Assembly (NCBI RefSeq): GCF_023898315.1
Contig: NC_064619.1
Location: 297,886,150 to 297,950,149, forward strand
Reading direction: 5' to 3'
DNA: 64,000 nucleotides
Origin: Schistocerca nitens
Taxonomy: Eukaryota; Arthropoda; Insecta; Orthoptera; Acrididae
A program made the translations under genes and the position numbers. The notes under the pieces are model-generated. The model had not been told where the DNA came from. It ran no database searches and was given only the letters and a program-made list of their open reading frames with translations. Below are positions 34,740-45,149 of the stretch, in pieces (the stretch's first letter is position 1; each line of letters begins with the position of its first letter).

Positions 34740-36130
34740 CATGAACCTCGCACAACTCATAGACATTTGAACGCTTTCACACACAGGGATATACCTGTGA
34801 AGTGAATGTGTCCATTTTCAGGCATAGCGTAGCCAAAAAAAGTAGTGCCACATTCTGTTTGTTGACTGTTTACTTTGGGAGCTAATGTTCTAAATAGTGC
34901 CTGAGCCGAGGTAAAAATTGCTGTTTTGAAGAGCGCATAGTGTGAAGCAGTCGCCCTCCGTTTCTGGCGGTGGCGCCGCTGTGGCAATCGCAGCTTTGGT
35001 GTCTCCCTCTGGTGGGAAAGGGGAAAGGTTGCCTGTTCACGTGCATTTAAGGGGCGCTATGAGCTCGCCAGTCGGTCAGTCTCTCGTCCCCAGCTTGCTA
35101 GTCTGTCTCTCGTCCGCATTTGTTAGGCAGTTAGTGTCTGTCGTTCGGATCAATCTTTAAAGCCGGCAAAATGACAGTCTTTCCACTCTGCCAGTAAGAG
35201 AACTCAGCGAGTGGTCGCCCGGTCGGAGCTTACTTCCTGCATCTGAGTCTGCGCGTTAGGCCGCCAGTCTGCTCGAGTTTGCTCAGGCAATGGTCACTGG
35301 CGGTTGGATCGATCGGTTGGTCGGTCGCGCACTGAGACACAAGATGACTTGTCCGTCTTGAGCGTCGGCGCATGTGAGGTCCCCACGTGAGTCCAGTGGG
35401 CCGCGGCGTATAGCGAGGGGTAGTGACTTCGCGGTCGACACGAGAGCAACAGGAGTCAACCCACGACATCAGTCTGGCCGGTGCGAGCTATGACGCCGTG
35501 AGACGGGAGATCGGCGCGCCTTCCTGCGTCCGTTGAAGCGGTGGCAGCGGACGGTTCGGGAGAGCGATTTGGAGGGGGGGGGGGGGGGGGGTGCTGTGAC
35601 AGGTCTTCCCGAGAAATCGCAGTTTATTAGAAGTTAAGTGATTGGTGATATCTTGTTTGATTTACGCTTGTTAAATTCTACTTGTTTTCTTGGTGAGGTC
35701 ACCAGCCGTTTTGCTTTGGGGTCGTCCCACCATTCTTCTCCGTTTGCCCACCCGCGGGAAGGTGGTTGTTTACAAATTGGGTGGTCCGTTTTTCCCTTGT
35801 GGAGTAGGGGTGGGTTAGAGATATCTGCGGTTTGGGTTGTTCGGTAATTTCCCTATCAATCTACCGTACGTTAGTAGCTGCTTCTGTCATGTTTGTCGGA
35901 TTTGGTGTGTTAACGAATTTATTGCTTGGAGTGTAACGGCCTAATACCTGAAATATGTTTTGATCTTTGGAAACATTGATATTATTGCCTATGATCTTGA
36001 GAGGCGGTATCTGTGTACTGTAGAGCATTTTAACTATTGTTTGGCCAACCTTGTAGAATATTATATAAGATTGAATTTCATGGGCTTTTATTTAAATGAT
36101 CATTTGAGTATATAATGTTGCCACCCTTTC
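34740..36130 (+). repeat. GC-rich LTR-like region with promoter-like core
   Basis: A GC-rich block (34940-35640) has 'gcatttaagg' about 30 bp before 'gtcggtcagtctctcg', an arrangement like a TATA-type box with an initiator. The next 450 bp are GC-rich, and AT-rich sequence with 'agattgaatttcatggg' follows. No coding sequence. It may be a solo LTR or the control region of an unknown transcript. I have no second copy in the window to confirm either. Confidence 0.3.
35574..35591 (+). repeat. Poly-G tract
   Basis: An uninterrupted run of about 17 G inside the GC-rich block. Possible G-quadruplex; also a region where assembly length may be unreliable. Confidence 0.85.
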
Positions 36131-36357
36131 ATCGTAACACTTTTCTTAGAAGTTAAAATCAAGTTGCAGGTTAATATTTAGAGAAGTCTGGCGATTTTTA
36201 ACGTGCAAACTGTTTATTCATGTTCTTCCTCTCTTGTCGCTACAGCTTGATGGCTAAAAATTATTACGATAATTCTGCAACTGAAATCGAAGTCTTCCAT
36301 ACTGTCGCTCAGGCAACATTAAAATTTCTACTGCCACTGTAGCATCATGTGAGAGAA

Positions 36358-36549
36358 TCTCTCTCTCTCTCTTACTCACTTTCATATTCTTGTACATATC
36401 AGCATTTACTGAGTGTGATTTTTTCCTGTTGAAGAGCTAGTGACTAGCAGCTCAATCTCTCTCTTACTCACTTTCATATTCTTGTACATATCAGCTTTTG
36501 TTGAGTGTGATTTTTTTCCTGTTGACCAGCTAGTGACTGGCAGCTCAAT
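36358..36549 (+). repeat. 92-bp tandem duplication
   Basis: 'cttactcactttcatattct' starts at 36371 and again at 36463, and the following 'tgtacatatcagc' and 'gctagtgactrgcagctcaa' also repeat. The two units differ by a few substitutions and start with a CT-rich run. Confidence 0.9.
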
Positions 36550-37332
36550 AAATTGTTCTAGCAACATAACATGCTTTGCCTCTCTTTTTAGTGCTAACAC
36601 ATTAACTGATTAGGTGATCTTCTTGTATCTGCATCCCAGGATTTTGTTCGGTATATGTTTCTTTGAGTTTTAATGACTGTTACTGACATAGGTTTGTAAG
36701 CGCTTCTACCCATCCTTAATGTCTATTAGTAAGTTTATCATAATAATAGTGATTAAATGAGAGGCCAAATTTAATTACTCCTGTTGTACCGCAAAATAAT
36801 CTGGGTGAACGTAAAAATTTTAAATTGTTTTCTCAGCAAGCACAGAGTTGAGTCAAGACAGATCTGACTGCAATGTAACGACCAGAATGTAACCATGAAG
36901 GAAAGCGAATGTAACAAATAGCGAGACAGACAACTGGCACATTGCCACAGTACACTCAAACAGAGCATAAAGTGCCACTGTAGCATAATGACCGCATCAT
37001 AGTGTCATTCGGAAAACACCGAAAGATGCCGCAGCAACACTTAAATCACAGGCAAGGACGAATTTCAGCCCACTGACGTGGCAGAAAGCTCCAATAAGTA
37101 GCACTGAAAGCCACAGGTGGGACACTTCAGTACAGGGTAAAGGGCTGACAAGCTCACAAAAGGGGCCAAATTCATTCATTGCCACAGATCGATAATACCA
37201 TCAGCTTGAGCCAACCCGCAGAAATATTGGAAATTCTGAAGCACAAATCCCGTTCGTTTCTATTCAGTTGCCAGCAGGTAGTCATGAGTTCATGTGAGTG
37301 TCATGTGAGTTACAGTCAATCCATGTCGAGGC
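36550..37332. other. Intronic stretch, nothing recognised
   Basis: AT-rich, without repeat or coding motif that I can name. Confidence 0.35.
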
Positions 37333-37344
37333 TGTTCCACGACG

Positions 37345-37535
37345 GGCCGGCCGCGGTGGTCTAGCGGTTCTAGGCGCTCAGTCCGGAACCGCGCGACCGC
37401 TACTGTCGCAGATTCGAATCCTGCCTCGGGCATGGATGTGTGTGATGTCCTTAGGTTAGTTAGGTTTAAGTAGTTCTAAGTTCTAGGGGACTGATGACCA
37501 CAGATGTTAAGTCCCATAGTGCTCAGAGCCATTTT
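37345..37535 (+). mobile_element. SINE family A
   Basis: It has the full tRNA-like head ('ggtctagcggttctaggcg', then 'gattcgaatcctgcctcgg') and the shared tail. A perfect 12-bp target duplication, TGTTCCACGACG, is at 37333-37344 and 37536-37547. Confidence 0.93.
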
Positions 37536-37547
37536 TGTTCCACGACG

Positions 37548-38130
37548 TGCTCCTGATATTTATCTGGTGACTTCAGCTATGAGGCACCAGCCTGCTTGCT
37601 GCACTCCATGCAGCGGGATACCACTGCTGCTTACTACGCTGCCATTGATGTGAAAATCTGAGAGTCTTTGATCAACATCCCACAGGGGTCAATCAAGGAT
37701 GATCTGCTGGCTGTCAGTCACAACACTCTCCAGGAGAGCTGCGTTTGTGCTGTCCCCCTGGCTGTCAGCACCTACCAGAGTCTTGCCCATCTCTTGCTGG
37801 GTGACCAGGACATACTTTGGTATGTCTACTGCCATACCACGCAGAGCTGTTGGTCACTGACTTGCGCGCGAAATCCAGTGTCTTTGAGAGTGCCTTGGTA
37901 GAGCGGTGCTACATGCTGCCAATATGCTGCCAGGGCGAAAAATTCCTGCAGACCTCTGGGTCGGCATTCTTCGCGATATCGCCCCTGCTGAAGGTGTGGT
38001 TTCTGACCTCCGACGTGCAACACAGACGCCACTGAGCTGGACGAGTCAGCAGCTCCGAGCCGTGTGCGTCACTCTGTTGCCTTTGTTCAACGCCACGGAG
38101 AAGCTATTCGCATTCTATGAATCATGAAAA
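37548..38130 (+). pseudogene. Coding-like region of unknown family
   Basis: Balanced base composition and three overlapping plus-strand frames (37668-37901, 37817-38035, 37906-38127) suggest a former coding sequence with frameshifts. Readable pieces include IPADLWVGILRDIAPAEG and LRAVCVTLLPLFNATEKLF. I do not recognise the family. A decayed retroelement gag or a host retrocopy are both possible. Confidence 0.35.
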
Positions 38131-38458
38131 TTAATGTATTTACCGCCAACACTATGTTACTGATATCCTAGGGTGTTTCACTGGACCACATTCCCACACA
38201 CCAAGCTTGGCATCCTGCACCCATACATACCACAGATTTCTGGGTCTACACGCACCTCCAAGTATGAGAGGAAGCTATTGCCTTTGTAATGGTGAGGACC
38301 GGAAGCTGGGATGCAAGTGGCCTTTTTACTAACAACAGATGATACTAGCAGGGAAAGATTTAAAAAAAAACTGAAGCTGCAGCTTAGAGACAGCCCAGCA
38401 AACAGTGTCATACATAAAAAGTACATACACCATCACCTAATCATACCTAAGCAAATAC

Positions 38459-38461
<3 letters not shown>

Positions 38462-38534
<73 letters not shown>
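38462..38534 (+). repeat. Compound microsatellite (CT)n(CA)n
   Basis: About 20 CT units followed directly by about 16 CA units. Confidence 0.97.
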
Positions 38535-38536
<2 letters not shown>

Positions 38537-39585
38537 TCACATATATCACAAAATTGCACTCAGTAGTTGCTAATAACATTCGATCTCTGGCTATAACATT
38601 CGACATTTGACAACACCAACCAAAACATAGCATCAAAACAAGTGTTCAGTTCCTAGTGCTGTGTGGACTGAAAAACAAAATTGCAAATGGCAACTATAGA
38701 CGAAGAAGAGCACCAGGAATGGAACAAAACACAACATGTAGAACAACATTCACGGAACCTGTAAGCAACCTCTAAATTATTACTACATCATAGAAAAGCC
38801 AACTGCCAGAACTGTTTACATACATCGTCTGTACATACTGTTTACATACATCGTCCCAAAATGTAAACTAAATGTTGTAAACAGAAATATGTACATATTC
38901 CTGGCCGCTGAAAAAGCCTTTGCAGACAGAAAAGGCGAAACGCGTATGGCACGAAAACTGTGTTTCATTCAGTTGCAATTAGGCGGTCCTAAAAAAAAGA
39001 AAAACTTGTCAATTTACCGTAACATTTCACGCAACTGAGGACGACAGGACTACAAAAGTTAAAAAAGTTTCATATTACTTTCTTTCAGAACTGATTTTTG
39101 TCTGTGGAAAGATAGTTTACCGAGAATCGCAGGATTTCAGTGCTGCTTAATGAGGATAAGCCAAAACCCTTACCGTGTAAAAAGGTTATTTGTTGATCTT
39201 TTGGATATTATTATTTTTTGAAAATCTGTATTAAAATGCCTTCTGCGTTTCCTGTTATTATTTTGGAATTTTCTTCAGTAATTTAAAAAAATGTTGTCTG
39301 TTGATCTTTTATTTTAAAAAATTTTAACTGTCTTACATAATTATCAATAAAGTCTTGTGCGATATTCCTGACAAATAAATTTATCCCTTGCAGTCGGCAC
39401 CTCATCGCCCCCCTCCTCCCCCTTTCCTTATCAGCGAGTTTCTCAGCATCATGCAGACAGATCATAGAGACATATGCCGTAGGAGCGTTGCTCTGTTGAA
39501 AAATGGCATCACGATACTGCTACATCAGAGATAACACATGAGAACCCAGGTTGTCCGTGTTGAGCTCTCAGAGTTCCCCCACACT
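38535..39585. other. Intronic stretch, nothing firmly recognised
   Basis: AT-rich. 'ctgtttacatacatcgtc' occurs twice in tandem near 38810-38850. A segment with 'ggcgaaacgcgtatggcac' near 38935 resembles hairpin-repeat cores, but no partner arm was found. Confidence 0.35.
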
Positions 39586-39589
39586 AGCA

Positions 39590-40250
39590 GTCGTGGCCTG
39601 AAGTTATAAGTGAGGGGTCCCGACACCACGAGGCCAGGACTATCACCGTTGTACCTGTTCAAAACAGTGGAAGAAGGGACCACTCCGCGCGTCGCCGCCA
39701 TGGTAACTGACGATGGTCATCCATGATAGCGCAGAACCGCTATTCAACGCTGAATACAGTTCGACGTTATTAATTAGCAGTCCATGGTACAATAGTCACG
39801 GCACCAGTCCAAATCCAGCCGTTTCTGTTACGGCATTTATGGCAGCCTATGCACTGAACGTTAATTCCGTAGTCCAGCTGCTGCTGGTTCCTGACCAATA
39901 GTGAAGAATGACCCAGAATGTTGCAGGCAGTCCATTACTTGTTCTCGGATGCAGGTGCAGCTGTGAAGGAGTTATGGTGTGCTTGGTGCACAGTACGGCA
40001 ATCCACCCTTGTGGTGGACAGACCAGAACCTTGATGGCGCCACCATCACATCTGAATATCCCACAAGTCTGGACACTGAGCGGATCGACCAGCAGGCGAA
40101 ATAAAGGACCAAGATGAAACCCTTTAAAACTCCTCCAGTTTCTGACAAGACTCACAAGAGAATACAGCAACTTGATATCCTTCATAGTAATGAATCAACT
40201 TCCGACGCTGTTCACGCTCCTTATGTGCGCAACAAGACAGGTAGACTGCG
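39590..40250 (-). mobile_element. Decayed Tc1-like transposon fragment, copy 2
   Basis: Related to 2290-2960. On the minus strand near 39735-39765 the frame reads VFSVE, a stop, then RFC, so the SDESRF block has lost its Asp. It shares 'gtgcttggtgcaca' and other blocks with the first copy. No intact ends were identified. Confidence 0.55.
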
Positions 40251-40397
40251 TTTAATCCGAACTATGTAGTGCATTATCAGTGACAATATAATGATTATTT
40301 TCGAACATTGTTCCAGGAAAAACAGCGATCTTATAACTTATTTCAGTACACACAGTCGTGATCGCATTTAAGCTGTTTATTTTTATATTATATTATA

Positions 40398-40614
40398 GAT
40401 GACGGGTTGCGATCTTCTAATAGATCATATTCAGATCTTACATTTCTTGATGACCTTACCAACCGTTGGCGTGGAGCAGGTCCGTCTGTGTAGGCGTGAA
40501 GAACGCAGCTCTCCACGCCTACGCAGGCGGACCTGCTCCACGCCAACGTTTGCTACGGTCATCAAGAAATGCAAGATCTGAATATGATATATTAAAAGAT
40601 CGCAACTGCTCATC
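40398..40614. mobile_element. 217-bp near-perfect palindrome (hairpin MITE)
   Basis: The two arms meet near 40506. 'ttgcgatctt', 'agatcttacatttcttgat', 'ggcgtggagcaggtccg' and 'gtaggcgtg' on the left reappear inverted on the right with few mismatches. TA flanks both sides (40396-40397 and 40615-40616), the mark of Tc1/mariner-class insertion. The symmetry makes the two strands encode nearly the same 60-codon frame, an artefact of the palindrome. No loop of note, so transcripts would form a hairpin of about 108 bp. Confidence 0.88.
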
Positions 40615-40689
40615 TAATAACAAAAATAAGGAACACAAATGCGATCGCGATGTGTGTATTGATATAAGTGAAAAGGTTATGATCTACCT

Positions 40690-41460
40690 TCCGGCTGGAT
40701 ACAATTAAAGTGCAGCTACTCACGGAGATCCAGTGTGGGCTGTAATGACCGTATAGCAGCGAAACCTGGTAGACATTCTAATGCGGTAAAGCGGAACCGA
40801 TTTACGCTGGAAAAAATTAGTTCCAGTTTTGGCCACCAGGTGCGAATCTGACGCAGTGAACGCAAGAAAGACACACAGAAATTTTTCCATATGTAATGGA
40901 TTACAAATGGGACACGGGCAGAAAGAGCCAAACAAGTAAGAAAGGTATAACGTTCATGTTATTATTAACCGCCACTACCACAGTTTGTTCAATATGACCA
41001 CCGGAGACGTGAACTAGATGCTATAGAGCAGCAGATTTGCTTCTGGCGGCGAAAATTGGAACTAATTTTGTTCCAGAATAAATGAGCTCCGCATTAATGC
41101 ATTAAATTATCTACCTCGTTTCGCTGCCAAACGATGGTTGCAGCCCACATTGGATCTCTGTTGAGTACCTGAACTTTATTTACAACCGAGCGAGGTGGCG
41201 CAGTGGTTAGCACACTGGACTCGCATTCGGGAGGACGACGGTTCAATCCCGTCTCCGGCCATCCTGATTTAGGTTTTCCGTGATTTCCCTAAATCGCTTC
41301 AGGCAAATGCCGGGATGGATCCTTTGAAACGGCACGGCCGATTACCTTCCCCATCCTTCCCTAACCCGAGCTTGCGCTCCGTCTCTAATGACCTCGTTGT
41401 CGACGGGACGATAAACACTAAATCTCCTCCTCCTCCTCCTTTATTTACATCCACCCGGTA
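40690..41460. mobile_element. Foldback element with a SINE in one arm
   Basis: The left arm (40690-40850) contains 'ggctggatacaattaaag', 'gagatccagtgtgggc' and 'aaattagttccagttttgg'. The right arm holds the same blocks inverted (41043-41174 and 41449-41460), and the SINE at 41185-41438 splits its outermost part. No transposase. The exact termini are uncertain by a few bases. Confidence 0.78.
41185..41438 (+). mobile_element. SINE family E, copy 2
   Basis: Near-identical to 20974-21225 through 'gcgcagtggttagcacact' and 'gacggttcaatccc', ending in a TCC repeat. A perfect 11-bp target duplication, CTTTATTTACA, is at 41174-41184 and 41439-41449. Confidence 0.93.
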
Positions 41461-41559
41461 GCTATGAGTGGAGTACACTATATGTCAGTTTGACGTCTGA
41501 TCCATACCGCCACCGTGGTGTTCCACTTTTACTGGCCAGCAGTGTAATTAATCAGTTCC

Positions 41560-42060
41560 GGGGGCTGTCGTCGCGGCTAAAAGGATGGCGGAACGCTTCT
41601 ACAGAGAAAGGAGGGCAGTCATTTGTCTCGTCTCGTGCCGGTGGAGACATAGTTTCCGGTACGGAACGCGCCCTTTGAAGAGCCAGTTTCGCTGCCCTGT
41701 GAATGGCCGCTGCGCCTCGACAGAGGACTGCCCCGTTCCTGGCGACCAGTTCAAAGGTTGTGACGATGGGAGAGGAGAGCAGCGCGCGGGACGGCGACCC
41801 TGCGGCAGGCGGCAGGCAGCGGCTGGGCCCAGATTTCCCAGGGGCGGACCCTCATTCGCTAATGGCGTCCCCGGCCCCGGCCTCACACAGAATATTAAGC
41901 TCGACCGCGCTCGCCCCGTCCCGTGCCCCAGTCTGCAGTCTGGCAGGCCCACGCAGGAAGCTGTTGCCCGGCCACACAGCTTACGACGATGACTTCCGAT
42001 ACTCGCTGCGCCCATCTCCAAGAACTCCCCCCCCCCTTCCTCCCTCTCTCTCTCTCTCGC
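41560..42060 (+). other. GC- and CpG-rich patch, unassigned
   Basis: Contrasts strongly with its surroundings. Long overlapping open frames on both strands (up to about 190 codons) follow from composition. Candidate starts such as the ATG at 41765 ('gttgtgacgatgggagagg') give low-complexity Ala/Pro/Gly-rich sequence with no recognised domain. A CpG-rich regulatory element, an exon of another transcript or a repeat are all possible. Confidence 0.4.
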
Positions 42061-42132
42061 TGTGCGCGTGTGTCTGGTGGAGGTGGTGGGGGGGGGAGGC
42101 TTGTGCGCGGAGGAGAGGGCTTCGGAATGGGG

Positions 42133-42173
<41 letters not shown>

Positions 42174-42202
42174 GCAAAAGAGAGAGAGAGAGAGAGAGAG
42201 AG
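42043..42202 (+). repeat. Microsatellites (CT)n, (GT)n and (AG)n
   Basis: CT units at 42043-42059, GT units at about 42134-42171 and AG units at about 42178-42202, next to the GC-rich patch. They inflate the open frames that run through here. Confidence 0.95.
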
Positions 42203-42593
42203 GAAAGAGGGTTGAGGGCTTGCTACATAAAGCGAAACTGGTGTAGAAGAACAGCAGTGAGGTTGAAGCATAACAGAAAAAGAAGTCTTGTGCGAATGAA
42301 ACGCAGGCAAACGGACTGTCTGTAAGAGGTGGTCGTCAGGGACAGCCTCCCGGCAAAATCTTCATGTAGTACTGTATAAACAAAAGTCGTGTATAAAGTT
42401 GTTACCAAATATCTCCAAAAGTTTTTGACCAAGTTTCTTCAAATTTTTTAACAATATTCTGATAAACATTTGGACAGACATGGGCCATATACAGGGTGTT
42501 AAAAAAACTATCCACAATTTCATCGGAAGATACTACGCATCAAAACAAGTCAAAAATGTCGTATGAGCATGGGTCCTACAAAGCATACGTTCC

Positions 42594-42786
42594 AAATTGT
42601 CCAAATGGCTCTAAGAACTATGGGACTTAACATCTGAGGTCATTAGTCCCCTAGACTTAGGACTACTTAAACCGAACTAAGCTAAGGACATCACACACAT
42701 CCATGGCCGAGGCAGGATTCGAAACTGCGACCGCAGCGCGGTTCCGGACTGAAGCGCCTAGAACCGCTCGGTCAAAGCAGCCGACA
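42594..42786 (-). mobile_element. SINE family A in the DUF4817-type transposon
   Basis: Reverse orientation: tail 'caaatggctctaagaac' on the left, head 'gaaccgctcggtcaaagcag' on the right. A 10-bp target duplication, CATACGTTCC, is at 42584-42593 and 42787-42796. Confidence 0.92.
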
Positions 42787-44272
42787 CATACGTTCCGACA
42801 TATGACATACGAACACTTGTCCATAGGAGGTGCTCTGTGTGATGTCGGCCATGGCAATGAATTACTTGTTCTACTGCGGACGACTATAATAAATTAACGT
42901 TAACTGCAAAGCCCTGCATGGAATACTGCGAGGTAGGAAGGCATCACGAACATGTGGTTGCGGATATGAGCATTAGCGCTTCATGTCATACTGGGTCAAC
43001 AGCGTGCTGGATGGGATACTGCCATGCAGTGTTTATGTAAACATTACCTGGCTCATTGGTCTGCAGAGATTGTTCCGCCTACGTTGTGTGATTGTAATAT
43101 AGTCTTGTTCCATCCGTTAACGTTCGTGTACATTTCTCCTAACTGCGTACCATGCTGTTTGGTCTACCTACAGATCACGTTTAAAGTACATGTTTTTGCG
43201 ATGTTGTAGTGTAGTACGACATGTTTTCTCTCTTGCGGATACTCTGACACAACCTAGCAATGGAGACCTTTTATTCCTGGAGGGAAATGGCAGAGATGGT
43301 TTACCGCTATGATTTAGCAGGTGGAGTTAATGAGTGCCCGTAACCTGTACAATCAACGATTTCCAGCACTCAGGCTACCATCTGTTAAGCTGTTCAGCCG
43401 ATTGTTCCAGCGTCTCGGGGAAACAGGTCCTGTAGCACACAACAAATTACTGTAGACAGTAGAAGGGCTAGTTCAGTTCGCACGCCTGAAATCGAGGGGT
43501 GTTTTCTAGATGGAGTAGACGACAATCCTGGACCCAGTGCGCGACCAATAGCAGCAAGTGATGGTTTTAGTAATCCTCTGTTCTGGGCGATACTTCACGA
43601 ACAATTGTTGTATTCGTAACATGCTAAGGCGTCCATGCCCTTAGGGCACAAGATTATCCCGCCAGAGTGCAGGTCTGCCAATGGTTTTTGCAGCACTACG
43701 GTGCAGATCCACAATTTGCGTCCAAGTTTTTGTTTACTGATCAGGCAGTGGTTACACGAGATGGCATTGTAAAATTCCTTAATCAGCATGTGTGAGCCGA
43801 TGAAAATCCTCATGCGGTTCAAGAAACAAGGCATCAGGATCGATTGTTAATCAATATATGAGTAGACATTCTTTTACATGCTATCACAGAGATAAACTAT
43901 GGCTTGCTATCACTGCCTCATGAATAATGCACTGCCTATCTTCCTGGAGGATGTGCCATGTCAGAACAGACTACAGATTTGGTTCATGCAGGATGGCGCA
44001 CTAGCACATTTCCTCTGCATTGTGTGTCGGCACCTGACGAGGACATTTGAAAACTGGCGAAATGGCTTGGCAGGTCCCATACCTAGGCCTGCTTGTTCCG
44101 CAGAGTTTTGATTATGCGGACACACGAAGCAATTGGTCTACGTCACTCCAGCAAACGATATGCAGACGATACACAATAGTGTCTTCCGTGCAACCAGGGC
44201 GAATTCAAAGTATGCATGAGTCCTTACACCAAAGAGCACAGGCATGCATTGACGTAAATGGATAACATGTGG

Positions 44273-44445
44273 CGGCCGAGGTGGCCGAGCGGTTCTAGGC
44301 GCTACAGTTTGGAGCCGCGCGACCGTTACGGTCGCAGGTTCGAATCCTGCCTCGGGCATGGATGTGTGTGATGTCCTTAGGTTAGTTAGGTACTGTTGAC
44401 CTCAGAAGTTAAGTCCCATAGTGCTCAGAGCCATTTGAATCATTT
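44273..44445 (+). mobile_element. SINE family A with an internal deletion
   Basis: Full head, but 'ggttagttaggt' jumps directly to 'actgttgacctcag', losing about 24 bp of the body. A perfect 12-bp target duplication, GATAACATGTGG, is at 44261-44272 and 44446-44457. Confidence 0.93.
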
Positions 44446-44651
44446 GATAACATGTGGGGCACCTCCTCTGAGCAAGTAGTCAGATGTCAGAACGTATGCT
44501 TTGCAGGACTCATTGTTATAAGACATTATTTTCTTGTTTTGATGCATTCAATCGTCCCCTGAAATATTGGTCAACTTATTTTAACACTCTGTATACAATA
44601 AGAAAAAAATCACATCAAAAAATAATTAATGTACAGTAATCAATAAGATCA

Positions 44652-44978
44652 GGCAACGGCCTTGCCGCAGTGGATACAACGGTTGCCGTCAGATCACCAA
44701 AGTTAAGCGCTGTTGGGCGTGACCGGCACTTGGATGGATCACTATCCCGGCCGTCATGCGCTGTTGCCATTTTTCGGGGTGCACTCGGCCTCGTGATGCC
44801 AATTGAGGAGCTTTTTAACCTAATAGTAGCGGCTCCGGTCACAGAAAACCATCATAACGACCGGGAGAGCGGTGTGCTGACCACACTCCCATCCTATCCG
44901 CATCATGAGCTTAGGATGACACGGCGGTTGGATGGTACCGATGGGCCACTTGTGGCCTGAAGACGGAGTGCTGCTGTT
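44652..44978 (+). mobile_element. 5S rRNA-derived SINE, copy 2 (longest)
   Basis: The head 'caccaaagttaagcgctg', 'ttgggcgtgaccggcact' and 'tggatggatcactatccc' follows the 5S rRNA internal control region in order. The body ends 'gcctgaagacggagtgctg'. A perfect 15-bp target duplication, TAATCAATAAGATCA, is at 44637-44651 and 44979-44993. Relative to copy 1 this one keeps the 5' end ('aggcaacggccttgccg'). Confidence 0.92.
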
Positions 44979-45149
44979 TAATCAATAAGATCACAGGTTA
45001 AACCAAATGTGAGATAAGCCTTTGCAAACGTGAACTGCCGGTACATTAATAGCCGGTCTAACCGTCATAATATTGAATGCAAGCGTGCAAACGCGCATTC
45101 ATTGTGTTATAGCAGCGCTGGGTCTCAGTTTGTAACTTGGAATTCCATT

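Larger units (their letters stand above)
42492..44591 (+). mobile_element. DUF4817-type DDD transposon with both ends
   Basis: The left end 'cagggtgttaaaa' and the right end 'ttttaacactctg' are inverted and flanked by TA (42490-42491, 44592-44593). The plus-strand interior matches the transposase at 12110-13310: 'WREMAEMVYRYDLA' near 43285 (HTH), 'FLFTDQAVVTRDG' near 43730 (first Asp) and 'FMQDGALAHF' near 43984 (second Asp). The third catalytic block is degraded around 44085. Many stops. Two SINEs (42594-42786 and 44273-44445) sit inside. This copy reveals the ends of the family. Confidence 0.82.

Noticed and set aside
40399-40613. Two overlapping 60-codon proteins of nearly identical sequence on opposite strands
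   Set aside because: They are a mirror artefact of the palindrome, not two genes.
41599-42215. Long open frames of 170-192 codons on both strands
   Set aside because: They coincide with a GC-rich patch and dinucleotide repeats, giving low-complexity Pro/Ser/His-Thr sequence without a domain.
44670-44770. Possible 5S rRNA gene
   Set aside because: Only the internal promoter region is 5S-like; the unit continues into a SINE body and is bounded by a 15-bp target duplication.
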